Assembly (NCBI GenBank): GCA_029747015.1
Contig: JAKOGI010000003.1
Location: 2,991,001-3,055,000 of the forward strand
Length of the DNA stretch: 64,000 bases
Source of the DNA: Carnegiea gigantea
Taxonomy: Eukaryota; Streptophyta; Magnoliopsida; Caryophyllales; Cactaceae
Reading direction: 5' to 3'
Each line of letters opens with the position of its first letter. Position 1 is the first letter of the stretch. Below are positions 10,720-20,330 of this stretch, piece after piece. The position numbers and the translations under genes were made by a program. The notes beneath the pieces were generated by a model. That model worked only from the letters and a program-made list of their open reading frames with translations. It had not been told where the DNA came from and did no database searches.

Positions 10720-11283
10720 AATAGCCGTCAGAAATTGTGTAGGAGCAAACAGGGCTGTGGCTGTTTGCAAAGCTGTGCTTGGTGACCTATTGCCCTGGGT
10801 CACGGTCGAGGAGCTCTCAGTGCTGATGGGGGACGCCGTTTTTCCAGAGAGATGAGAGAGATTAGGGTTTCAGGATTTCAGAGCACGAAGGATTGTGGTA
10901 GAAGTGAGAGATTTGAAGCAAGTTTGAAGAGAGATTTTAAAGAAAGAGAAGCGTGCAAAATCTTTTAAAGATTTTGCCTGCTTTGCAACGGGCTTTAGCA
11001 TTAAATTAGGCCGCGCACGCCTCGGGAAGATGTTAGGCAATTCTCAATTTGTTGCACACATTTGACAAACAAGAGGCATACCTGTTTCTGGTGCTTGTTC
11101 TTGAGGTTACTTGCTCGGTAACATGGGACAATAAGGGCAATCTCATCAGACCTCAACAAGTGTCAGCAGGTTGCAAACCTCACATATGCTAAACATAGCA
11201 CAGAAGTTGATTGCAAACAAAAAAAATTTTAACATGTACCCGTAACTTTTAAATTTTGCAAATAGGGCGAGAGAACAGGTTGG
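10720..11283 (-). other. Spacer between pol and ORF3 with upstream extension of ORF3
   Basis: The ORF3 frame stays open from 10719 up to an in-frame TGA near 10870. An ACG codon at 10837-10839 in strong context (A at -3, G at +4) begins a stretch that reads like an authentic N-terminus, ACG-Ala-Ser-Pro. The remaining 400 bases up to the pol stop are non-coding, with a short GC-rich patch near 11010-11030. How ORF3 would be expressed (splicing, internal promoter) cannot be read from the sequence. Confidence 0.45.
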
Positions 11284-12336
11284 TCAGGTTGTTTTAATTA
11301 AACCTAGTTCGAGTCTATTTCTTTCAAATTGTTCTCTACTCAATGCTTTTGTGAATATATCAGCAATTTGATTTTCAGTGGCACAAAAATTCATTGAGAT
11401 CACTCTTTTTTCAACATTGTCTCTTAGAAAATGATGACGAATGTCAATATGTTTTGTTCTTTTGTGTTGACATGGATTTTTGGCAATGTTAATTGCACTT
11501 GTATTGTCACAATAAATAGGAATGCATCCTATGTCAACACAAAAGTCCTTGAGTTGTTGTCTTATCCATAATAACTGAGCACAATAAGATGCAGCTACCA
11601 CATACTCAGCTTCTGCTGTGGACAAGGCATCAGAGAGTTGTTTCTTGGTTGCCCAAGATACCAAGCAAGGTCTAAGAAAGTGAGCCATACCTGAAGTGCT
11701 TTTTCTATCAACCAAGAAACCTGCATAATCAGCATCAGCATACCCAACAAGATCAAAGTTGCAACCTCTAGGATACCATAAGGTTAGATCAGGTGTATGT
11801 TTTAAGTATCTTAAAATCCTTTTTACAGCCTTAAGATGAGTTTCTTTAGGGTTAGACTGAAAACGTGCACATAGACCTACACTGAAAACAATGTCAGGTC
11901 TACTAGCCGTTAGGTATAGGAGTGACCCTATCATGCCCCTATAGGATTTCTCCTCAACTGAGGGACTACCATCATCCATTACCAACCTGGTTGAGGGAGA
12001 GATGGGAGTATCAATGGGCTTGGCCGACTCCATCCTAAAACGCTTAAGTAACTCTTTGATATACTTTTGTTGATGAATCATGGTGCCGTTTGAAGTTTGC
12101 TTGATTTGCAAGCCTAGAAAGAAATTAAGCTCACCCATCATGCTCATTTCAAACTCACTCCTCATCATTTTTGAAAATTCATTGCACAAATCATGATGAG
12201 TTGCACCAAATATGATGTCATCGACATATACTTGGACAATCAACAAATGTTCCCCCTTAGATTTTAGAAACAAGGTATTGTCTACCTTGCCTCTTGTAAA
12301 ACCATTTTCTAATAAAAAGCTTGACAACCGCTCATA
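11284..12336 (-). pseudogene. copia pol, C-terminal part: end of RT and RNase H
   Basis: In the same frame as the preceding pol ORF, separated by the single TGA at 12337-12339 inside the conserved LKQAPRA(W)YERL region, where Trp would be expected (TGG to TGA). It contains the RT active-site motif YVDDIIFGA near residue 37 of the fragment, FFLGLQI, GSLLYLTASRPDI, and the RNase H series YADADYAG, DRKSTSG, STAEAEYV and YCDNTSAI. The ORF ends 480 bases before the ORF3 region. With the TGA this part cannot be made from the polyprotein without readthrough. Confidence 0.9.
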
Positions 12337-14598
12337 TCAAGCTCTAGGGGCTTGTTTTAAACCATAAAGTGCTTTGTCAAGTTTGAAAACATGGTTAGGA
12401 AATTCATCACTTTCAAAACCGGGCGGTTGTTTGACATACACTTCTTCTTTGAGGTATCCATTTAGAAACGCACTTTTGACATCCATTTGATACAACTTGA
12501 TCTCCATGTAGGCTGCAAAAGCTATCAAGATTCGAATGGCTTCCATCCTTGCAACAGGTGCAAAGGTCTCTTCATAATCAATTCCCTCTTCTTGGTTGTA
12601 GCCTTGAACCACCAGCCGGGCCTTGTTCCTAGTGACTGTTCCGCACTCATCCAGCTTGTTACGGAACACCCACTTGGTTCCAATGATTGTTCTATCCTCT
12701 GGCCGTGGCACAAGGTGCCATACCTTGTTCTTTTCGAACTGATGGAGTTCTTCTTGCATGGCTGTGACCCAATCTAAATCTGCAAGGGCTTCATTAATAT
12801 TCTTAGGCTCAATTTTTGAGAGAAAAGCATAGAAAGCACAGAAATTTTTGAGTCTAGATCTAGTTTGAACTCCTGCATTAATAGCAGACAAAATTTGATC
12901 AAGAGGATGTGAACTTTGGTATTTCCATGATCGTGGTGAAAGTGGGTTCACAGACTCGCTCTCCATCCTAGCTGGAATACTCGGTGAAACAAGTTCAGAA
13001 CCTGTTCTCGAGCCTGTTTGGGAGCTTGTTCCTGAATTTATCCCTGAAGGATTCAGCTGGTGGTGTCCCGAATAGGGTTCCACCCTGTTTCCCCCTGTTT
13101 GGTTCACACCTTGCTTACCTTCCTGAAGAACAGCCTCAGACCTTGCTCCCTCCGATTGATCCTTACCTTGTTCACCTTGAAGCAGCACGTCTTTTCTAAC
13201 AAGACCTAGTTCGAAGTCTTCTTCCTGTGCATCATTCTCGCTTAGAGAGTTAGTTTCATCAAAAAGCACATGCACACTTTCCTCAACACACAAGGTTCTC
13301 TTATTAAACACTTTGTATGCCTTACTATGCGAGGAGTAACCAAGGAATATTGCTTCATCACTCCTTGGATCAAATTTTCCTAAGGCATCCTTTCCATTAT
13401 TATGCACAAAACATTTACAACCAAAAACTCTCAAATGCATAATATTAGGTTTTCTTCCCTTAAAAAGTTCATAAGGAGTTTTGTTAAGAATAGGTCTAAT
13501 CATACATCTATTTATAATGTAACATGATATATTCAAAGCTTCAGCCCAAAAGTTTCTAGGAAGACCACTAGCAACAAGCATTGTTCTAGTCATGTCCTCT
13601 AGAGTGCGATTTTTGCGTTCTACCACCCCGTTCTGTTGGGGTGTTCTTGGAGCTGAAAAATTATGATCAACACCATGCTCATTACAATAATCAATAAAGC
13701 TCGAATTTTCAAATTCTGTACCATGGTCAGACCTTAGGCATACCAAAGAGTGTCCTACCCTCTTTTCAGTCTTTTTAATGAAAGTAAGAAATTTTTTAAA
13801 AGTTTCATCTTTAGAAGCCAAAAACAGGGTCCAAGTGAAACGAGAGTAGTCATCCACTATCACAAGCACATACCTCTTACCACCTCTGCTCATGATCCTC
13901 ATTGGACCACATATATCCATGTGTATCAATTCAAGAGGTCGAGTAGTGCTTACATACTTTTTAGATTTAAATGAATTTTTGACTTGTTTGCCTTTGGCAC
14001 ATGCATCACATACCTTGTCATCATTGAATTTGATGGAAGGTAATCCTACCACTAAGTCTTTGGTTATAAGTTTGTTCAAAAGTGAGTGGCTTGCATGACC
14101 TAGCCTTTTGTGCCAAAGCATAACATCATCATTTAGGGCACTCAAACAAGTCAAATTATTTTGGGGAAGAGTGGAGATACACACTTTATAAACATTCTTG
14201 TGTCGCTTCCCCCTCAACACAACATCTCCTGTGTTCATATTCACAACCAAGCAACGTGTTGGTGAGAATACTACTAGGTTGTCTTTGTCACACAGTTGGG
14301 ACACACTTAGCAAGTTGTGTTTTAATCCATCCACAAAATAAACATTGTCAATTGAATGGAAGAGTGACTCACCTATCTTACCTACGCCGACAATTGTCCC
14401 GGATTTGCCGTTTCCAATTGCCACACTCCCACCTTCTGAACCTGTAAGTGAGAGAAAATTGGATCTTTCACCAGTCATATGCCTCGAACACCCACTGTCA
14501 ACATACCACAGCTGCTTGTTCCCTAGACTGTTTCCTGCACTGTTTGCTGGGTTGTTTGCTGGGTTGTTCTCTCTCACTTCAGCCTGCAAAACAAATCA
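12337..14598 (-). pseudogene. copia pol, central part: protease, integrase and start of RT
   Basis: Shows the protease motif [13 protein letters not shown], then the GAG-pre-integrase zinc region (HKRLGHAS ... CDACAKGK), then the integrase core with the catalytic residues in [25 protein letters not shown] and QNGVVERKN, then [12 protein letters not shown], then RT from [11 protein letters not shown] through [11 protein letters not shown] to [12 protein letters not shown]. The frame is open from 14595 after a TGA at 14596-14598. A TGA at 12337-12339 ends it inside RT. All visible catalytic residues are present, so damage is limited to nonsense and frameshift changes. Confidence 0.9.
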
Positions 14599-15422
14599 AG
14601 GGTTAGTTTTGGGAACCCAGATCCACTTGGGTCCCATTCCTTTAGACGTACAAATCTCATCTTTCTAACCCATATTTGTTTTACATGAACTGTGTTCCTT
14701 TCAATGGCATACTTTCTTATAGGACAAGCATATCGATAATGCCCCGTTTTACCACAATGAAAGCAAACAATATTTTCAGGTAATCCCACATATTTTTTAT
14801 TCACTGGGTAGGTCATCTTAGGCACAAAACCTAGTCCTCTTCTATTTCGACTATGATGAGTGTTTAACCATTCAAACGCCCTTGAGGACCTGTTCCAGAG
14901 CTTGTTTGTGGCAAGGTCTGATTCCAAGTGTTTTATTTTCTCAAGCAAGTTTTTATTTTCTTCCAGAAAAGACTCGACCTTACCTTGTAAGTCAAGGGAT
15001 TCTTTTTCTAGCTCAGTCAGTTTAGTGGAACAAGTCTCTTCTTTCATAAGTAGAGTTTCTTTAAGCACATTGATGTTTTCATGCAAGCCAAGAGTCTCTT
15101 TGTCAACTTCAAGTTTTTCCAATTTAAAGGTTTCATTTTCAAGTTCTAGATCTCGAACATCCCTTTTTAATTCAGCACATATATCCATTATAGTGTACAC
15201 TAATTCCTCAAGAGTTGATTTATTTAGACCCCGTACCTTATTCTTGAGTTGAGTCAGACTGTCTGTTGATCCATCATCTGAATCGGTGTCACTTCTTGCC
15301 ATGAGTGCTACATCAGCTTCCCCATCTTCAGACCCTTCCTCATCCTCTCTTGAATCTCCCCAGGCCGCGAGCATAGCTTTTGAGAACCTTTTCGCTGAGT
15401 TGCTTACACCCTGTTTCCTCCC
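14574..15422 (-). pseudogene. copia gag C-terminal extension: coiled coil and second zinc knuckle
   Basis: Continues the gag frame after one TAG (15423-15425), starting with Gly-Arg-Lys and passing through MLAAWGDSREDEEGSEDGEAD. A long heptad-rich stretch (about 15230-14900) predicts a coiled coil, and a CCHC knuckle CFHCGKTGHYRYAC lies near 14740-14780. After the Trp-Val-Arg-Lys codons near 14670 the frame is wrong. The sequence matching the usual WVPKTNP tail is in the next frame, so one base was lost around 14665. Coiled-coil gag extensions are characteristic of Sirevirus-type elements. Confidence 0.85.
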
Positions 15423-16361
15423 CTATTTTCTAGGGTGTTCGGGTTCTTGTTCTTCCTTGTGCAGTAGGCAGTTTCTCACAATGTGGTCCAGTTTGCCACA
15501 CTTGAAACACCCAGAGAACTGTTTCCGAGAGGTGTTTCTGCCCTTGCCAAAGTCCTTCCTTTTGCTGTTTTCTTTAACTTTCTTGAAGAACTTCTTAAAT
15601 TTTTGAGTTATCATGGCAATCTCCTCCTCATTAGAATCAGAATCATCTTCTAAGGCCTTCAGAGTAAGACCTCGATCTCTCTTTGTCTCATCTTTTTGCT
15701 GAGAATTTTTTCTAAGTTCATACGTTTGGAGATTTCCAATCAGCTCATCTAGTGTGATCTTGTTCATGTCCTTAGCTTCTTGGATAGCCGTGACTTTCGC
15801 TTCCCAAGAATGAGGTAAAATTCTTAGGATTTTCCTCACCAATTCTTCGGTGGTGAAGGATTTTCCCAGGGATTTCAACTCATTCGTTATGTGAGTGAAG
15901 CGAGTGTATATGTCCATCACACTTTCACGATCACCCATCTCAAACAGCTCATATTTTCTCATAAGCAATTCAATCCGGGATTGCATTACCTGATTGGTTC
16001 CTTCGTGAGCTATTTGCAAAGCATCCCAGATCTCCTTGGCCGACTCACATTCAGATATGCGAGTATATTCATTAGGACCAAGGCCAAAATACAAGAGTTT
16101 TTTGGCCTTTGCATTCTTTTCCATCATCTTGAAATCTTCGGAATTGAACTCTTCAGGCTTTTTGTGAACTTTGCTTCCATCTTCGATCACTTTTGTGGGA
16201 ATGAGTGGTCCACTCTTGATAAGCATCCATAACTCGTAGTCCTCAGCTTGAATGTAGTTTTTCATTCGGTTCTTCCACCAACTATATTGTTGACCATTAA
16301 AGTATGGTGGTCGAGTTTTGGATTGACCTTCAAGCATGCCTTGTGGGGTACTCATCTTCAA
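15423..16361 (-). pseudogene. copia gag (UBN2-type) with zinc knuckle
   Basis: 312 codons from ATG 16361 to TAG 15423-15425. The N-terminus has the copia gag pattern PPYFNGQQYSWWKNRMKNYI, the middle has ALQIAHEGTNQVMQSRIELLMRKYE and MDIYTRFTHITNELKSLG, and the end carries the CCHC knuckle CFKCGKLDHIVRNC. It binds element RNA and forms particles in active relatives. The start lies 35 bases downstream of the primer site, as is normal. TAG cuts it off from its own extension, which stays open in the same frame. The TAG may be damage or a readthrough point. Confidence 0.9.
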
Positions 16362-16395
16362 GGATCTCTCAAGGTGTTAGCCTTTCAAAGGAGAA

Positions 16396-16410
16396 CCTGC
16401 TCTGATACCA
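16396..16410 (-). promoter_or_regulatory. Primer-binding site, initiator tRNA-Met type
   Basis: The minus strand reads TGGTATCAGAGCAGG two bases after the LTR terminus CAACA. TGGTATCAGAGC is the standard copia primer site complementary to initiator tRNA-Met. Confidence 0.92.
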
Positions 16411-16412
16411 CT

Positions 16413-17789
16413 TGTTGATTTAGAGAGTACACAACCACAAGAGGGGGGTGAATTATGATGTCCGATTTTCGCAAGTAGCTGGCAAACAGTCTTACACCCT
16501 GTTCGCACAGGTTGTTCCTGAGATAAGCAGAAGCGAAAATCCAACAAAATTGAATGTGGAAATAATGGACACAGGATTTTTACGTGGAAAACACCTCTAG
16601 CCCAACTGAGGTGAAAAACCACGACCTACCTCCTGTAGGATTTACACACTTCACTAAACGGGCTAAACATGTTACAATAGTAACACACCTTGTTACAAAT
16701 TGTAACACATGTAACCTGTCTTCCCTAAGACAAGTTACCCCACGTCCAAAATCCCCTTGATTTGGACACACACTCTACTCACTTTTGTGAAAGAAAAGTA
16801 TAAAGAAAAACACCCTATTACAATGCTTCTCAACTAAGCTAATATAGGGTACAATGAAGTCCTAGTATGCCAACTTTGAAAGCTCAAATAACTCACTCAC
16901 TAGACACGGTTTTCTTTTGAAACTTTTAAGCTCATGAACACTGAATTTTTGCCTTTGAAAACCGATGCTTCTAACGTTCTAACAAGCGACTTTATATAGT
17001 GCTTGGAAAAAACAATTCCTCAAATTTTTAGAAACTAAAATCCCTAAAGAATATAGAATTCTTTAGCCACAAGGGATGAGAAAACATGAGATGGAAACAC
17101 TTCTTAAACCGTGTGCATAAGGCGGTGATTCACAGCAACTAGCCCATGTTTTTCTCAACAACCTTATCTACTTGCCAAAAATTGGTTATTCTTTTTATTC
17201 AAAAAGATTTTGCAAATCCCCTTAGATTTTAATAACCGTTTTTAGGGTAAGGAGTAAGATGCTCCATAGAAAAATCTTTCTTGCAAATCTTGGAGAAGCT
17301 GCTTAAAATCCAAAAGATAAAAACGTGAAAAATTGTTTTTCGCAACTTATTCTGGAAACACCCTGAGCGTCCTGTTTCCAGAATTGTTTCGAAGGGTGAT
17401 CCGAAATATTTTCCAAAAAAGCAAAATCGTTTCAAGTAAGTGGTAAGTTAAGACTTTCTGATTGGCATATTAACAAGAGTCTAAAAATATGAAACCAAAT
17501 TTAATCAAGACATCTTGTTGTAGCCACTAGTCATCTTGTAGAAAGACGAATTTGCTGCAAATACTTCACAGAATCTGTTTCTCACGGCTGCACTTATATC
17601 CTGTGCTTCAAACACTTCACAGTACCTGTTCCTCATGGATGTTCTTACATCGCTGACTTGAGTACCTGTTCTCGATAAACCATTAGTCAAGCAGTTTTAA
17701 TACATTGAGAACAGCAGTAAGGTCCTGTTCTGTTTGGAGCAACAACAACACTTGGATTTGTTATCATCAAAACCTTATACATTCTGACA
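16413..17789 (-). repeat. 5' LTR of the copia element
   Basis: 1377 bp, reading TGTCAGAATG to CTCTAAATCAACA on the element strand. It pairs with 7002-8377. The plus-strand sequence after its outer end begins AGTCC, the target duplication. The CpG content and the tandem-like phrase CACTTCACAG(A/T)A(C/T)CTGTT near 17560-17630 are shared by both LTRs. Confidence 0.95.
16991..17000 (-). promoter_or_regulatory. TATA box in the copia 5' LTR
   Basis: The minus strand reads CACTATATAAAGTCGC across this position, a near-consensus plant TATA box inside the LTR. Transcription would start about 30 bases to the left. The same sequence is kept in the 3' LTR. Confidence 0.55.
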
Positions 17790-17897
17790 AGTCCTTTCAA
17801 TAATATTTGGGCCTAAAGTCTGGATGAGCTAGGACACACACACACACACGAGCTTGCATCGCCCGAACCAGGCTTAAGTGTAGGGCGTATGGTGTGG

Positions 17898-18259
17898 CGT
17901 AGTGTGGCGTAGTGAATATGAAGTGAAGGGGAGGGTGGTATTGAAGATGAAGTGACCATCGGAGGTGTAGCTATACCAAGGGACGAAAAGTTCAAATATT
18001 TGGGCTCGATCATCCAAAATAGTGGAGATATTGATGAAGACGTTAACCAAAGAATAAAGGTGGGGTAGCAAAAATGGAGGAATGCATCAGGGGTGTTGTG
18101 CGATAAGAGGATTTCACTTAGGTTGAAGGGGAGGGTCTATCATATGGTTGTTAGACCAGCATTATTGTATGCTGCGGAGTGTTGGCACATCAAGAAGTTC
18201 CAGGTCTAGAGGATGGGGGTCGCAAAGATGTGCATGATTCTTGGATGCGTGGATACATG
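17898..18259 (+). pseudogene. LINE reverse transcriptase remnant, 5' part
   Basis: One frame reads VTIGGVAIPRDEKFKYLGSI, then DEDVNQRIKVG, then [14 protein letters not shown], then [17 protein letters not shown], the C-terminal part of a plant non-LTR reverse transcriptase. Two in-frame stops (near 18066 and 18208) show decay. The sequence is cut at 18264 by the gypsy element and resumes at 40615. The 100 bases before it (17795-17897) include a short CA run and no recognisable domain. Confidence 0.75.
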
Positions 18260-18630
18260 AGAGCTGTAATAACTCGACCCTAACCTATATCTATTTATTT
18301 AAATCATATTTATCTATTTAATTAATCATGTTTATTCATTTAATTAATTATATTTATCGATTTAATCACTCATGGTTATTTGTTTAACCAAATCATGTTT
18401 ATTAATTCGATTACACTCAATATATATATTTATCGAATTACCTTATGTTATTTAAATTTTTTGCTTTTATTTATCGAATTAAATCATCCCGGTTGGGGGA
18501 TATGTCATTTGGGTCCCATTTTGTAATTCAATTTTCATTGATTGTTAATTAAAGTTTTGTTGATTAATTAAATATTGGGTGAATCGATAGTAGGTCTCGA
18601 TAATTATGGTTTAAGAAATTATAATTATTA

Positions 18631-18692
18631 TCATCATTATTATTATTATTATTGTTGTTGTTGTTGTTATTATTATTATTATTTTTTATAAC
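18631..18692 (+). repeat. ATT/GTT microsatellite in the gypsy 5' LTR
   Basis: Mixed (ATT)n and (GTT)n run. The matching place in the 3' LTR (34373-34449) is a longer, pure ATT run, showing that this tract has changed since insertion. Confidence 0.8.
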
Positions 18693-18948
18693 CTTGGCCA
18701 AATTTGATTTTAAGCTATGAAAATTCAATCACATACGGTTTACTTCCCTTCCCGGGTCTAAACCGTATACGCCCAGTTTAGGCCCAACAAGTTACCACTT
18801 GTTTTACTTAGCTAATTACCATCTTTATGCCTAATTAGTAATTAGCAAAAGTTACTTTTGGGAGATAAGTTTTTACCAAAGTATTAAGATCATTTCCAAG
18901 TCAAACAATTGAAGTAGCTCATAAAACGCCATACACCTTTCTCTCTCC

Positions 18949-19260
18949 CACTACTAGAAAATTTCTAAATAACGACGGAATACAGCAACGGAATTATTTA
19001 ACGATGGACTCAGCGACGGACATAGCGATGGAAAAATAATATCACAAAAAAAGTCAGAATATGCAACAAACATGGTGACGGACACACAAATATTCCATTG
19101 CCATATTTCGGCCTTGGCAACAGAATTTCCGTTGCCCATATAAAAAAATTAATTTTTTACACAGGCGACAAAAATTCCATCGCCCAGCCACGAAAAATTT
19201 TAGAAATTCAAATTTTTTTTGGGTTGGCGACGGGATTTCCATCGCCAACCCATTTAAATG
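18949..19260 (+). repeat. CACTA left terminus with subterminal repeats
   Basis: Repeated variants of GCGACGGA and its complement TCCGTCGC/TCCATCGCC in both orientations (for example 18972, 19012, 19028, 19077, 19227). Such motifs bind the TNPA protein in En/Spm elements. That role is known for the superfamily and is only inferred here. Confidence 0.7.
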
Positions 19261-19302
19261 AAACCAGAACTCTGGTTTCACTTAGTCGACGCGAACGAGA
19301 GC

Positions 19303-19348
<46 letters not shown>

Positions 19349-20330
19349 ATGGGAACTCCCTCGATGCAAATGACCACCGCAGCGCCACCCAGCCGCCGCC
19401 GGCTCCGTCCACCGCCGTTGCCGGCCTCTCCCCACCGCCGGTAGACGCAGGCCGCCATCTCCCGCCCCTCTTATCGGTTTTTCAACAAATTTGAGGTAAG
19501 TTTCTTCAACTAAATTAGTTGTAATTTCTACAAATTTTTGTATTAAATTGTTAGAATTTCATAGTTAGTTCATATTTATGTTGAAATGTGGTATTTGTAT
19601 GAGGTTATTACTTTAATTTGGTCCAAGATTTGGGTAAATGCGATTTAGGGTTTAGGTTTGATAGTTTGAAGTTAAAATTTGATATGGTGGTGGAATGAAA
19701 TGGTTTAATTGATAATGTTGTTGAAATGTAGTATTTGTACGAGGTTATTGCTCTAATTCGTTATAGGAATTTGATAAATGCGATTTAAGATTAAGATTTG
19801 ATAGTTTGAAGTTAAAATTTCATATGTTGGTGGAATGAAATGTTTTAATTGATAATGTTATTGAAATATAGTATTTGTGTGAAGTTATTGCTCTAATTTG
19901 ATTGGAGATATTGCTCAATGCAATTTAGGGTTTAGGTTTGGTGATGTGAACTTAAACGTTGATATGTTGGTGGATTGAAATACTTTAGTTTATAATTTTG
20001 TTCAAATGTGATGCTCGTATGAAGTTGTAACTCTTATTTATCTGAAAATTACGACCAATGCGATGTACACTTAGATTTGATAATTTTAAGTTGAAATTTG
20101 ATATGTTGGTGGAATAAAGTGATCAACTTTGTATGAATTATTAGTTTTGTAAAATTCGTCAGAATATAAGTATATTTGTAGAAATTTATAAGTTTTTTTG
20201 GGGTGCATGTAGAAATTTATAAGTAAACATATATAATACATAATTGAGAAATTTATGTAATTATTATAATTTTAATTGAAATTAATTCTAATCAAATACC
20301 TTATGTGATTGTTGTTATTTGAGTAGAATA

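Larger units (their letters stand above)
7002..17789 (-). mobile_element. Sirevirus-like Ty1/copia LTR retrotransposon with an extra ORF
   Basis: 10.8 kb bounded by 1.38-kb LTRs (7002-8377 and 16413-17789) and by the exact duplication AGTCC at 6997-7001 and 17790-17794. On the minus strand the order is LTR, initiator-Met primer site, gag, a coiled coil and second zinc knuckle, integrase, RT, RNase H, a third ORF, polypurine tract, LTR. A long gag extension with coiled coil and an ORF after pol are known for the Sirevirus lineage. I counted about 49 differences between the LTRs, so roughly 96% identity and a fairly recent insertion. gag-pol is interrupted by TAG at 15423-15425, a frameshift near 14665, TGA at 14596-14598 and TGA at 12337-12339. 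The copy is therefore probably not autonomous. Confidence 0.92.

Noticed and set aside
8863..10869. Envelope (env) gene reading of ORF3
   Set aside because: Position fits, but there is no signal peptide, no hydrophobic segment and no glycosylation-rich ectodomain. The protein is charged and looks nuclear.
14860..15252. 130-codon plus-strand frame
   Set aside because: Antisense shadow of the gag coiled-coil extension, Ser-rich only because the sense strand is Lys/Glu-rich.
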